Assembly (NCBI RefSeq): GCF_900129465.1
Contig: NZ_FSRA01000001.1
Span: forward strand, 1,116,001 to 1,180,000
Direction: 5' to 3'
Source: Chitinophaga niabensis
GTDB taxonomy: Bacteria; Bacteroidota; Bacteroidia; Chitinophagales; Chitinophagaceae
Length of the DNA: 64,000 nt
Below, piece by piece: positions 26,130 to 35,282 of this stretch. The translations under genes and the position numbers were made by a program. The notes below the pieces were generated by a model. It had not been told where the DNA came from. It did not search any database and worked only from the letters and a program-made list of their open reading frames with translations. The number at the start of each line of letters is the position of its first letter. Within the stretch, counting starts at the first letter, position 1.

Positions 26130-27212
26130 ATGGAAAACAGGGGCCTGCTTTTTATTCCCGATATCAGTGGCTTTTCCAAATTTGTTAACGAAGCTGAGAT
26201 TGAACATAGCAGGTATATTATTAAAGACCTGCTGGAAATACTCATCAATGCCAACGAAATTGGCCTGGAGATCTCCGAGATAGAAGGTGATGCCATCCTC
26301 TTTTATAAGTTCGGGAAACCGGCTGAATTAAGGGAGCTGTACAAACAGGTGGAAAAGATGTTCTGTGCATTCCACCGTTACCTTATTAATTACGACCACC
26401 GCAAGATCTGCCAGTGCCATGCCTGCATATCCGCCGTTGACCTTTCATTGAAAGTGATCACCCATTATGGCGAATTCACGGAGTACAATGTAAAGAACTT
26501 CTCCAAACTGATCGGGAAGGACGTGATCGTAGCGCATCAGTTACTGAAGAATGATATCGAACAGCATGAATACTGGCTGGTGACTTCCAATATCCTGCAG
26601 GACCAGGAGCCGGCAGATTTCAGGGAGTGGATGGAGTGGAATACGAGCGTGCGGCAAACAGAAACAGGAGAGATCGCTTTCCATTATACACAACTGGGCC
26701 AGCTTAAAAAGGAGATACTGGCAGACCCTTTGCCGAAGCTGGAAGTAAAGGATAAAGTGAAACTGGTTTCCATCACCAAAGAATTTAACGAAGAGATCAA
26801 GAAGGTGTTTTTCACCATTGTGCATTATGAGTTCCGGGAGCATTGGATGGAAGGTGTGCTGAATGTAAAGGAGGTGAGCCACCTGATCCCGGGGGTAGGA
26901 AGCCTGCTGCGCGGGGAGCTGGCAAACGGGCAGCAAACAATGTATTATTCGAGCGGTTTTTCCTATCATCCGGAATCAAGGATACTATTTAGTGAAACAG
27001 AACAGAACAACCAGCAGGCTACCAATTATATCATGGAAAAGAAAGGGCCGGAGACGACGGTGTTAACGCTGGAATATTATGAAAAGATGAATGTTTTTAA
27101 GGAGTTCCTCTTCCGCTTTGGGAAAAAGAAGGAGCTGGAACAAAAATATAAACGGTCTTTGGATAACCTCGAAGCATTTATGAAAGAGATCACTATGCCG
27201 GGAGACTTTTAA
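26130..27212 (+). CDS. DUF2652 protein, cyclase-like domain plus SRPBCC-like domain
   Basis: A 360-residue cytoplasmic protein of the DUF2652 type. The N-terminal half (FIPDISGFSKFV, then EIEGDAILFY) has the look of a class III nucleotide-cyclase fold, which opens the same way and has a Gly-Asp metal site. The C-terminal half (about 220-360) resembles an SRPBCC lipid or ligand-binding fold. The chosen start is the ATG at 26130 (MENRGLLF); a longer frame from 26073 adds residues with no homology-like features and runs into the divergent promoter area. Function is unknown; cyclase activity should not be assumed. It stands alone, divergent from the LacI-family gene. Confidence 0.8.
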   Translation: MENRGLLFIPDISGFSKFVNEAEIEHSRYIIKDLLEILINANEIGLEISEIEGDAILFYKFGKPAELRELYKQVEKMFCAFHRYLINYDHRKICQCHACISAVDLSLKVITHYGEFTEYNVKNFSKLIGKDVIVAHQLLKNDIEQHEYWLVTSNILQDQEPADFREWMEWNTSVRQTETGEIAFHYTQLGQLKKEILADPLPKLEVKDKVKLVSITKEFNEEIKKVFFTIVHYEFREHWMEGVLNVKEVSHLIPGVGSLLRGELANGQQTMYYSSGFSYHPESRILFSETEQNNQQATNYIMEKKGPETTVLTLEYYEKMNVFKEFLFRFGKKKELEQKYKRSLDNLEAFMKEITMPGDF

Positions 27213-27296
27213 CCCTCTCAACAAAGTAATTATACCTTTTTAACAAAGCAGGTTGTACTTCTTCTACGGAATTTTGCGGTATAAAATTTCATAACC

Positions 27297-27371
27297 ATGA
27301 AATACGTACCCGTAACAGCTATTATGGCTATGGCGGAAAGCCCGGTAGCAGGTTTCCGGATTTGTAATTAG
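27297..27371 (+). CDS. Possible 24-residue peptide ORF upstream of MBL gene
   Basis: ATG at 27297 and TAG at 27369-27371 give a 24-residue frame beginning MKYVPVTAIMAMAESPVAG and ending in RICN. It ends 11 bases before the next start. It could be a leader peptide, a short membrane-associated peptide or chance. There is no supporting family. Confidence 0.25.
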   Translation: MKYVPVTAIMAMAESPVAGFRICN

Positions 27372-27382
27372 ATTGCAGTGCC

Positions 27383-28513
27383 ATGAAAAGAACTTTCAGA
27401 ATAATTAAATGGATAACAGGAGTACTGTTCCTGCTGATCCTTTTGCTGGTAGTAGCTACTTATTTCTATATGCGTCAGCCACAGTTCGGTAAAGCGCCTT
27501 CAGGCGAAAGACTGGCAAGGATAGAAAGATCGCCGCATTATAAGGACGGGCGGTTTCACAACCGGGTGGAAAAACCTACGATAACAGAAGGTTATAGCAT
27601 CATTGGAGAGGTTTATAAAACTGTTTTTACTTCTTATCCGAGACGTGAACCAGGCAGTACGCTTCCTTCTGTAAAAACTGACCTGTTTAAGCTGCCTGCA
27701 GACAGTAACGTAGCTGTCTGGTTCGGCCATTCATCCGTATTCCTGCAGGTAGATGGGAAAAAGATACTTATAGACCCAACCTTCAGTGGTAAAGCATCCC
27801 CGCTGCCGGGTTCCGTGAGAGCTTACAAGGGCAGCAATATTTATACAGCGGCGGATATACCACCCATAGATTACATCCTCATTTCTCACGACCATTACGA
27901 TCACCTGGATTATGAAACAATAGTGGCGTTAAAAGATAAAGTAAAACAGGTGGTTTGCGGTTTAGGTGTGGGCGCACATTTTGAATACTGGGGTTATGCG
28001 CCTGAACAGATCATAGAAAAAGACTGGTATGAAACGGTTGTTGTAGACAGCGGGTTCACTATACATACAGGTTCTTCTCATCATGAATCCGGCAGAGGTT
28101 TTATCCGCGGTAAATCCTTATGGATGTCTTATCTCATACAGTCACCTGACCTGAAAATATATATCAGCGGCGATGGTGGTTACGATAGCAGGTTTACCGA
28201 GATGGGAGAAAAATTCGGGCCGGTGGATTGGGCGATCATGGAAGACGGGCAGTATGATAAAGCCTGGCAGTCCGTTCACCTTTTACCGGAAGAAGTAGTA
28301 CAGGCTACTTTAGGATTGAAAGCAAGGAACATGCTGCCTGTACATCATTCTAAATTCACTTTAGGCAAACATGCCTGGGATGAACCGTTGATAAAGGTCT
28401 CCGAACTTTCGGCAGGGCAGCCCTACCGCCTGGCCACACCCATGATCGGAGAAGTGGTTTACCTCAGCAATCCTTTACAAACCTTTAAGGCCTGGTGGAA
28501 AGATGTTAAATAG
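27383..28513 (+). CDS. MBL-fold metallo-hydrolase (NAPE-PLD/UlaG-like), membrane-anchored
   Basis: A 376-residue protein with an N-terminal membrane segment (about 10-30: ITGVLFLLILLLVVATYFY) and a metallo-beta-lactamase domain. Metal-binding motif SHDHYDHLD is complete, with GHSSVFLQVDGKKILIDPTF before it and a HHSKFTLGKHAWDEP block after it. This arrangement is typical of the NAPE-phospholipase D/UlaG-like branch, so a phosphodiester or lactone substrate is possible. The membrane anchor suggests it works on the periplasmic face or on lipids. It is a single gene with a shared terminator downstream. Confidence 0.85.
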   Translation: MKRTFRIIKWITGVLFLLILLLVVATYFYMRQPQFGKAPSGERLARIERSPHYKDGRFHNRVEKPTITEGYSIIGEVYKTVFTSYPRREPGSTLPSVKTDLFKLPADSNVAVWFGHSSVFLQVDGKKILIDPTFSGKASPLPGSVRAYKGSNIYTAADIPPIDYILISHDHYDHLDYETIVALKDKVKQVVCGLGVGAHFEYWGYAPEQIIEKDWYETVVVDSGFTIHTGSSHHESGRGFIRGKSLWMSYLIQSPDLKIYISGDGGYDSRFTEMGEKFGPVDWAIMEDGQYDKAWQSVHLLPEEVVQATLGLKARNMLPVHHSKFTLGKHAWDEPLIKVSELSAGQPYRLATPMIGEVVYLSNPLQTFKAWWKDVK

Positions 28514-28586
28514 CAGGAATTGCTGCCGGAAAAGAAATTACTTACCTGCGATCCGGGATGTTTTCAAACCTGTAAAAAATAGCATT

Positions 28587-28617
28587 AAAAGCCCGGCGTG
28601 AACACCGGGCTTTTTTG
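28587..28617. terminator. Bidirectional intrinsic terminator
   Basis: AAAAGCCCGG (28587-28596) pairs with CCGGGCTTTT (28605-28614) around an 8-base loop, with A and T runs on both sides. It serves the MBL gene (plus) and the SusCD pair (minus), which converge here. Confidence 0.9.
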
Positions 28618-28642
28618 TTTGCTGCTTTCCCTGACTCATTTA

Positions 28643-30223
28643 TCATCTATAATCGGGATTTTGTATGAGGTTGGGATTCTTATCCATTTCATCCTGTGGA
28701 ATGGGGAATAATGTCCTGGTTTTACCATCATTCTTAGGGCGGTGATTAAACCATGTTTTCCGGGCGAACACGCCGAAACGGATCATATCCATTCTCCGAT
28801 GCCCTTCCGCGGCAAATTCCCATCCCAGCTCATCATAGAACCGCCCATATTGGATATCTGCACCACCTTCCAGGCCTGATATGGTTCCATTCAGCTCCTG
28901 GTACCCATACCGGTATACACTTCCCTGTAATAACTGCGCACCGGTTACAGTAGCCTTTGCAGGATTGGTAGAGGCAAATGCTCTCTGGCGTATTTCGGTA
29001 ACGAGTGTGGCGGCATCGCCGGATAACCCTTTTCTCAGGAGGCATTCTGCCTTCATCATTTTGATATCTGCATAGCGGAAGATCACATAATCGGTACTGA
29101 GCCCGCCGCGTGCACCAGGTTTAATCTCGTATTTGCCAATGCGGAACCCATCAAAATAATCAGTTCCGTTAAGGCTGGGTACTTCTTTCCTGTAAGTGAG
29201 GATCAGCGCACCGGAAGAAACATTGTACTGCGGCCCCATGATCCAGGTATCTTTCAAACGCGTATCGTCTGCATCATATGTGTCAATGAACTGCGGCACG
29301 GCACAGTTGCCTCCCCAGGGCTGGGCTGCCATGTTCAGCACATTCCGGTGGGCAGTGGCCAGCGTTTTCATATGGATCGTATTCTGCGCGGCAAAGATCT
29401 CATCATAAGGCACGGCGAAAATGGTTTCTTTGGAGTTTTGGTTCTCTGTAATGAAATTGGTTTTGTAAGCGGCCTCCAGGGTATATTTGGTACTGTTAAT
29501 GATATCATCGCAGGCCGCGATACATTCATCCCATTTGGTAACGCCGGTATAAACCTGTGCGTTCAGGTACAACCTTGCCAGGATAGCTTTTGCCACCCAC
29601 CTGTTCACACGGCCGTAGGTTAGTTTGGACACCTCGGTGCTTAACAGCGGCATGGTTTCGTTCAGCTCTTTAATAATAAAATCAAATACCTGCTGCCTGG
29701 TACTTTGCGTAGGAGCGGAGCCATCGCGGAAATCTGTAACAATGGGCACATTGCCATGTGTGTCTACCAGTACGGAATAATAGAAGGCCCTGGCGGCACG
29801 AAGCTCAGCGATCAGGCTTTCTTTACCGGCGGTAACGGGGATCTTTCCTTCCTCGATCTGGAAAATGATCCGGTTCACATTGTTGATGCCGGAATAAGCA
29901 TGCTGCCATACATTTTCCGGTTGCCATTGGTTGGCGGGCCAGTCGTGTTTATGCATGATCTGGTAAGTACCGGCATCGTACCATCCGTTAGGGCGGTTAG
30001 GGGTAACGATCATATCGGCAGGTTCCTCCTGCAGGTCAAAGTTTCCCTGCCAGCCTGCATACATGCCGCGCAATACGGTATAAGCGGGGCCCATGATGGA
30101 AGGAATATCTCCTGCGCCGGGCTGATAGTCTGATTCCTGTACGATATCAAATACTTCTTCTTCCAGTTTGGTGCAACCTGCCGGAACGATCAGGAACAGC
30201 AGGATCAATATTTTCTTGTACAT
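28643..30223 (-). CDS. SusD/RagB-family lipoprotein
   Basis: A 526-residue SusD-like surface lipoprotein; signal MYKKILILLFLIVPAGC with lipidated Cys17. SusD features include AELRAARAFYYSVLVDTHG in the N-terminal half and ELGWEFAAEGHRRMDMIRFG near the end, where these proteins finish with the INPxxxQNPGY-like tail (here ending QNPDYR). It is transcribed 20 bases after the SusC-type gene. No glycoside hydrolase is linked to this pair in the window, so the substrate cannot be guessed. Confidence 0.93.
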   Translation of the reverse strand: MYKKILILLFLIVPAGCTKLEEEVFDIVQESDYQPGAGDIPSIMGPAYTVLRGMYAGWQGNFDLQEEPADMIVTPNRPNGWYDAGTYQIMHKHDWPANQWQPENVWQHAYSGINNVNRIIFQIEEGKIPVTAGKESLIAELRAARAFYYSVLVDTHGNVPIVTDFRDGSAPTQSTRQQVFDFIIKELNETMPLLSTEVSKLTYGRVNRWVAKAILARLYLNAQVYTGVTKWDECIAACDDIINSTKYTLEAAYKTNFITENQNSKETIFAVPYDEIFAAQNTIHMKTLATAHRNVLNMAAQPWGGNCAVPQFIDTYDADDTRLKDTWIMGPQYNVSSGALILTYRKEVPSLNGTDYFDGFRIGKYEIKPGARGGLSTDYVIFRYADIKMMKAECLLRKGLSGDAATLVTEIRQRAFASTNPAKATVTGAQLLQGSVYRYGYQELNGTISGLEGGADIQYGRFYDELGWEFAAEGHRRMDMIRFGVFARKTWFNHRPKNDGKTRTLFPIPQDEMDKNPNLIQNPDYR

Positions 30224-30243
30224 ATTCTTTTTCGTTTAGAAGG

Positions 30244-33240
30244 TTAAAAAGTGATGTTCGTACCAAAGGTGAAGGTGCGGGTGGTTGGATATTTATCCCG
30301 TGAGTCGTTCCCCGCATCCAGGCCAAGGCGGCTGATCTCCGGATCTATTCCTTTGTAGCCGGTGAGCACCACCAGGTTGAGGCCGGATACATAGATCCTG
30401 GCCGACCTGAAGTATTTGCTGCGCGAAACATTGATGTCGTATCCCAGTGTTACGTTATCTATCTTCCAGTGATCGCCGTTTTCTATGTAATGAGAAACAT
30501 AAGCGAGCGGATTATTGAGCTGCTCCTTACCGTATATTTTATCGAATGCCGTTTTGAGCATATTGTATTGTTTGATGGTAGGGTTTTCATAGTACATCCG
30601 CTGGAAGTTCAGGATCTGATAACCGAATGCGCCGCGCATGTTCACACCAAGGCTGAATTGTTTGTAGCGGAAACCAAGGTTCCAGCCGGCGGTATGGCGG
30701 GCAATACCATTGCCCAGCACTTTACGATCGTCCGGCACGGCATCGTCTATAGGTTTGGGTTTACCATCCTGCCCTTCAATGATCCATTGGCCGTTTTCAT
30801 CTATGTCTATGGACTTGTAACCGTAGAAGTTTCCGATGGGCTCGCCTACTTTCACGCGGTGTGTAGTGAGCTGAATGGGCTCTCCGGTATGGCCTGCAAA
30901 GAAGAAATCATTGGAGGTCTTATACAGGTCGTTAGAGATGCTCATGAGCGTGTTCTTGTTGTTCATATACGTGATATTGCTGCTCAGGCTGAAATCCTTT
31001 GAACGGATGATCTCATAGTTCAGCAATACTTCCACACCCCGGTTACGCATGCGTCCTGCATTGGCGAGCGTGGAGCCAAAGAGGTTCGGAGGTACGGGTA
31101 CGGGGAAGTCGTATAACATATCTTTCGTGTCCCGCTGGTAAACATCCAGGGAGCCGGATATGCGGCTGTTCCATAAGGAGAAGTCCAAACCTATATTGAT
31201 CTCTTCTTTCTTTTCCCAGCGGAGATCCGGATTGGGGTTCCTGTTGGGTTCCAGTGGCTGGATCCAGGTGCCGTTGTAGAGAAAGCGGCTGTCGCTGTTG
31301 TAGTTTAATACAATGAGCGACATATAGGGATCATTTGGCACAGTACCTGTAATACCATATCCTGCACGGACCTTGAGGTCGTTCACTACATCGCTGCCGG
31401 CGAGGAATCCTTCCTGGCTGATACGCCATCCGGCAGAAAATGCAGAGAAGGTTCCCCATTTATAGTTCACCCCGAACTTGGAAGAACCTTCGTGGCGCAA
31501 GGTGGCCATCAGCAGGTATTTATCTTCCCATGCATAATTCAACCTGCCGAAGAAACCGATCAGCTTGTAATTGTTCTTATAGCTGGATACGCCGCGCATG
31601 CCGGTGGTGGCAAAAGGATTGGACACGGCATCGCCGGATTGCAGGCGGTTGTAAGTATATAATTCAGAAGGGAAGTCTGAATTCCATGCGCTGAATCCTT
31701 CCCGTGTAACATTCTGATAGCTGTAACCACCCAATAACGTGAATTTATGACCGCTGAATGTTTTGGAATAATCCGCGGTGAGTTCAAGGAGATTATCCTG
31801 GAAATAACCCGAACCGCGGGAACCATAACCTTTGCGGTTGTTGATCACAGAGGCGCGGTGATCGTATGTTTCAAAATAGCCGGTCAGCTCGCTGGTTTTA
31901 GCGCCGGAGAGCAGCAGTTTGATATTGAGATCTTTTAAAGGAGAATAGATCACATTACCATTGAAACGTAATTCGGTGGCCCTGCTTTCTCCATCCACCT
32001 CTTCAATGGGGCGAACGGGGTTATCGTAGTTATAGCCGTTGGGGTCTTCCCGCCATTTGCCATCATAGGTATATACACTGTCTGTAGGATTCCTGATAAT
32101 AGCCTGGCGATAGATGTATGCATAGTTGGGGGCAGCAAAGAATTTGCGGTTACGGCCGATCACGTTCACATTGAACTTTAGTTTATTGTCCAGCATGGAA
32201 TGATTGATATCTGCGCGGCCGATGAGTTGCTGGTTTTCAGAACGGTTGAAGAGCCCCTGCCATTGGCGAACGTTCACAGAAGCCACGTAATTGGTTTGTG
32301 CATTACCGCCCTGCAGGGTGATATTATGCGTATGGCTGAGCGGTGTGCGGGTGATCTCATCCAGCCAGTCTGTAGTAGTGCCGTAATTCCATTTTTCATT
32401 TGCTGTTGGTACAAAGAAACCTTCTGCCAGGAGGCGGCGGTAATCATCCGCATTCAGGAATTCCATTTTCCTGGCGATGGTTTGTACGCTGGCATACCCT
32501 TCGTAAGATAAAGTTGCCGGCCTGCTGCCTTTTTTGCGGGTGGTGATCAATACCACACCATTAGTACCACGTGTGCCGTAGATGGCGGCTGCAGAGCCAT
32601 CTTTCAATACATCTATGGACTCAATGTCTTCCGGTGATACCGTATTCAATGAACCGGGAATACCATCTATCAATACCAGCGGAGAGGTGGAGGACATCAA
32701 TGTGCTGTTACCACGCAGGGAGATCTGTGTATTGGCATTGGGGTCGCCACTGGGTGTGGTAACAGCCAGTCCTGCTACTTTACCTTGTATCAGCTGCCCT
32801 GCATCCTTAGCAAAGCCTTTCACAAAATTTTCCGACTTCACGCTGGCCACGGCGCTGGTTACATCGCCTTTCCGTTGCGTACCATATCCGATCACCACTA
32901 CTTCATCCAGGTCCGATGCTTTGGTGCTGAGTGAGATATTAATAGTGGATTGCGTACCCACTGCTACTTCCTGCGTAGCGTAACCGGTGATGGAAATAAC
33001 GAGGATGCTTTCAGTGCCGGGGGCTTCTATTTTATAATACCCGCTTTCGTTAGTGGTAACACCGGTGCCGGTGCCTTTTATGCGAACAGTAACGCCGGGT
33101 ACAGGATCGCCGGTGGCTTTATCTGTAATAATACCTGATACGGTGACGGGGGCAGGATGCACCGCTGCCTGCAAGCCCTGGCAGGTCAGGCATAGCAGGA
33201 GTATGCATATTGCTTTTACAACAGTAGTTGTGTTTATCAT
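30244..33240 (-). CDS. SusC/RagA-type TonB-dependent outer-membrane transporter
   Basis: A 998-residue SusC-family receptor. The frame is open up to 33393, but the extra 51 N-terminal residues have no signal features. The ATG at 33240 (MINTTTVVKAICILLLCL) opens a proper signal peptide and is preferred. Domains in order: carboxypeptidase-regulatory-like (about 30-105), conserved VVVIGYGTQRK segment, plug (about 115-230), barrel ending in TFGTNITF. There is no STN domain. Partner of the SusD-type lipoprotein downstream. The upstream region (33241-33777) must hold its promoter. Confidence 0.92.
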   Translation of the reverse strand: MINTTTVVKAICILLLCLTCQGLQAAVHPAPVTVSGIITDKATGDPVPGVTVRIKGTGTGVTTNESGYYKIEAPGTESILVISITGYATQEVAVGTQSTINISLSTKASDLDEVVVIGYGTQRKGDVTSAVASVKSENFVKGFAKDAGQLIQGKVAGLAVTTPSGDPNANTQISLRGNSTLMSSTSPLVLIDGIPGSLNTVSPEDIESIDVLKDGSAAAIYGTRGTNGVVLITTRKKGSRPATLSYEGYASVQTIARKMEFLNADDYRRLLAEGFFVPTANEKWNYGTTTDWLDEITRTPLSHTHNITLQGGNAQTNYVASVNVRQWQGLFNRSENQQLIGRADINHSMLDNKLKFNVNVIGRNRKFFAAPNYAYIYRQAIIRNPTDSVYTYDGKWREDPNGYNYDNPVRPIEEVDGESRATELRFNGNVIYSPLKDLNIKLLLSGAKTSELTGYFETYDHRASVINNRKGYGSRGSGYFQDNLLELTADYSKTFSGHKFTLLGGYSYQNVTREGFSAWNSDFPSELYTYNRLQSGDAVSNPFATTGMRGVSSYKNNYKLIGFFGRLNYAWEDKYLLMATLRHEGSSKFGVNYKWGTFSAFSAGWRISQEGFLAGSDVVNDLKVRAGYGITGTVPNDPYMSLIVLNYNSDSRFLYNGTWIQPLEPNRNPNPDLRWEKKEEINIGLDFSLWNSRISGSLDVYQRDTKDMLYDFPVPVPPNLFGSTLANAGRMRNRGVEVLLNYEIIRSKDFSLSSNITYMNNKNTLMSISNDLYKTSNDFFFAGHTGEPIQLTTHRVKVGEPIGNFYGYKSIDIDENGQWIIEGQDGKPKPIDDAVPDDRKVLGNGIARHTAGWNLGFRYKQFSLGVNMRGAFGYQILNFQRMYYENPTIKQYNMLKTAFDKIYGKEQLNNPLAYVSHYIENGDHWKIDNVTLGYDINVSRSKYFRSARIYVSGLNLVVLTGYKGIDPEISRLGLDAGNDSRDKYPTTRTFTFGTNITF

Positions 33241-33777
33241 AAGCTGCTTTTTAGTTTTGGTTTTAAAATGGTTTAATTGATCATTGAGTTGCTGACGGTC
33301 ATAACGTTTATCTATGGAAATATTAATTGTCTGTTTGACATGTATCATATTTGGCAAAGGCATCCGCATGTTGATGTTTTTCATCAACAGCATTTCAGGG
33401 AAAGCTGATCGCTACTATTTAGAATAAAATTAGGTTACGGAGGAAGCCGTATAGTTGCCGTTTTTGATGAATATTCATTGGATTTTAGCAGCTTCTGCTA
33501 TGGGTGAGTAATGCATGATCCAAGGGAGATAGCAGGGAGGTGGCAGGGGAGTCCGTGGAGATGAGGTGGACTTGCTCCGGAGATGACGTGTAGATGAGTT
33601 GGAGATGGATTGGAGTTGATATCTGAATAATAAATGGCTAATGCGTGGAACGTTTTTAGGTATCGGGGCTGTTTTATGATAGGGCTGCATTCATTTTATG
33701 CAAAAAATAAGCCTGTTTTTCAGGTACGGGCATAGTATTCCCGGGGAAGGAAGATATTAATCAGCGTTGTTTACCTT
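33241..33777. other. Intergenic region upstream of orphan susC
   Basis: About 540 bases without a convincing gene. 33241-33430 is probably the 5' leader of the SusC-type gene. At 33507-33577 and beyond, the plus strand is strongly purine-rich with several GGAGATG-like units (around 33556, 33579, 33600 and 33607). A 71-codon minus-strand frame over 33475-33690 is low-complexity (rich in Ser, Pro and Thr) and is probably not a gene. No operator or terminator was recognised. Confidence 0.5.
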
Positions 33778-34611
33778 TTAACGGCCCGGGGGAGCATTTT
33801 TTGATCCAGGTTTTGTGGTACGTTTATTTTTTACAGTACGTTTGGCGGAGGATGTTTTGGTTTTGTTAGTCTCCGGAGTCTCCGGCAGTAATTTCTTCAG
33901 GTTCTTCACCTTGTTTTTACCAACAGGTTTAAGGATACGTTCCGGTACTACGGCAATGATCTCAGCTGCGTAGTATTTACGGTTCTGAACATCATAATAT
34001 TTCCTGTTCACAAGTTCTAATGAACGCACTTGCAGTATATACAGTGTTGTATCATTCTCAGGTGCAGGAAGATTCAATGCAGCACCTGTAAATGGTGTTT
34101 GCAGATCTATCAGTAATGTTTCCCCCTTCAGCCTGGAATATTTGTTTTTGGAAAAGTTAATGGAAACGGCAATGGCTTTGATCTCTATATGTGTAGTGTT
34201 CCGGGATTGGGGAATATCCTGCGGAGGTACCTGCAGCAGGAATGTACCATTTGCGTTCTTGCGGAGCTTTGGCGGCTTTTTCAGTAGTTTATCCAGGGGA
34301 GTATGTGTGTTAAAGCTGAATCCTTCCAGCCGGGTGCTGAAGTGATCTAATTTAATAACAGGAGCAAGTGTTTTATTGAGCCGGTTAGTGACGGTACCAT
34401 CGGGTGGAATATCCAGTTCATCCAGTATCGCATGGCGTACCAGCCTGCCGGTCTTACTGGCAATGCCAAAGTCCAGCGCTGCCTGTTTGGTGGCCTTGCT
34501 GCGATTTACTTTTTCAGGCATGGAGCGGACGAAGTATTGATCGCCCACTTTATACCCTATCTGGTTGCCCAGTTTTCCAATGAAATAATTAGGTCCTTGT
34601 TGTAACGCCAT
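33778..34611 (-). CDS. Hypothetical protein with basic C-terminal tail
   Basis: A 277-residue protein that I do not recognise. There is no signal peptide and no membrane segment. The N-terminus MALQQGPNYFIGKLGNQIGY is followed by a mixed alpha/beta region with many Lys and Asn, and the last 60 residues are Lys/Arg/Thr-rich (KTKTSSAKRTVKNKRTTKPG), suggesting binding to nucleic acid or to an acidic surface. It contains a near-direct internal repeat (NRKYYDVQNRKYYAAEI). It is a single gene between the SusCD pair and the VOC gene. Function cannot be inferred. Confidence 0.7.
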   Translation of the reverse strand: MALQQGPNYFIGKLGNQIGYKVGDQYFVRSMPEKVNRSKATKQAALDFGIASKTGRLVRHAILDELDIPPDGTVTNRLNKTLAPVIKLDHFSTRLEGFSFNTHTPLDKLLKKPPKLRKNANGTFLLQVPPQDIPQSRNTTHIEIKAIAVSINFSKNKYSRLKGETLLIDLQTPFTGAALNLPAPENDTTLYILQVRSLELVNRKYYDVQNRKYYAAEIIAVVPERILKPVGKNKVKNLKKLLPETPETNKTKTSSAKRTVKNKRTTKPGSKNAPPGR

Positions 34612-34714
34612 ATTTGTTTCCCGATTTTAGCCCTGTAATTTACGAAAAGGCTCCGGGAGCAGCATGAATATTGATATTCGCTATATGGAAGAAAAAAACT
34701 ATTTGAGGAAAGGA

Positions 34715-34748
34715 AATGGGCTGTGCATTATATTTTGCACAGCCCATT
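34715..34748 (-). terminator. Hairpin terminator after VOC gene
   Basis: ATGGGCTGTGCA (34716-34727) pairs perfectly with TGCACAGCCCAT (34736-34747) around an 8-base AT loop, directly 3' of the minus-strand VOC gene. The T-run is weak (TTTCCTTTCC on the minus strand). Confidence 0.75.
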
Positions 34749-34755
34749 CATTCGA

Positions 34756-35181
34756 TTATTTGCCTGCGTTTGCATCGTAATTCACCATCCATTTAAAACC
34801 GAACTTATCGGTGAGCATTCCAAAGAGTGCTCCCCATGGTGCATGGTCCAGCGGCATGATCACTGTTCCGCCTGCGGCCAGCCCGTTAAAGATGTGCTTT
34901 GCATTTTCTTCACTGTCCGGTGAAACGGCAATGGACACATTCGCATCTTTCCCTGCAGCTTCGGGGCCGGGTGTATCGCTGCCCATCAGGGATGTGCCGT
35001 TACCCAGTGGTAACATCACATGCATTACCTGGTTTTCCTGTCCGGGAGAATAATGTTCTGACGGCATGTCGGAGAACCTGGAGATACCTCCTAAGAATTC
35101 ACCGCCGAAAACAGACTTGTAAAAGTTGAAGGCTTCTTCGCAGTTGCCATCAAATGCCAGATAAGGATTAACTAGTGCCAT
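34756..35181 (-). CDS. VOC-family protein, PhnB/YjdN-like
   Basis: A 141-residue vicinal-oxygen-chelate fold protein of the PhnB/YjdN (DUF1338-unrelated, 3-demethylubiquinone-methyltransferase-like glyoxalase) type. Signature features are the opening NPYLAFDGNCEEAFNFYKSVFGG, the HVMLPLGNGTSLMGSD strand and the late APWGALFGMLTDKFGFKWMV. Such proteins are small dimeric cytoplasmic proteins of uncertain function. It stands alone with its own terminator. Confidence 0.88.
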   Translation of the reverse strand: MALVNPYLAFDGNCEEAFNFYKSVFGGEFLGGISRFSDMPSEHYSPGQENQVMHVMLPLGNGTSLMGSDTPGPEAAGKDANVSIAVSPDSEENAKHIFNGLAAGGTVIMPLDHAPWGALFGMLTDKFGFKWMVNYDANAGK

Positions 35182-35282
35182 GGTAATTAGTTTTAGATGA
35201 TTGATTGGTCCTCAAAGCTAAAGTAATTCCCGGTAGCAAAAGGAGGCTGAATCGGACAACTTTTAAGGGGAAATGCGACAAG

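Noticed and set aside
33475..33690. 71-codon minus-strand frame upstream of the SusC gene
   Set aside because: Low-complexity Ser/Pro/Thr-rich translation of a purine-biased stretch, no signal or domain; probably a leader region.
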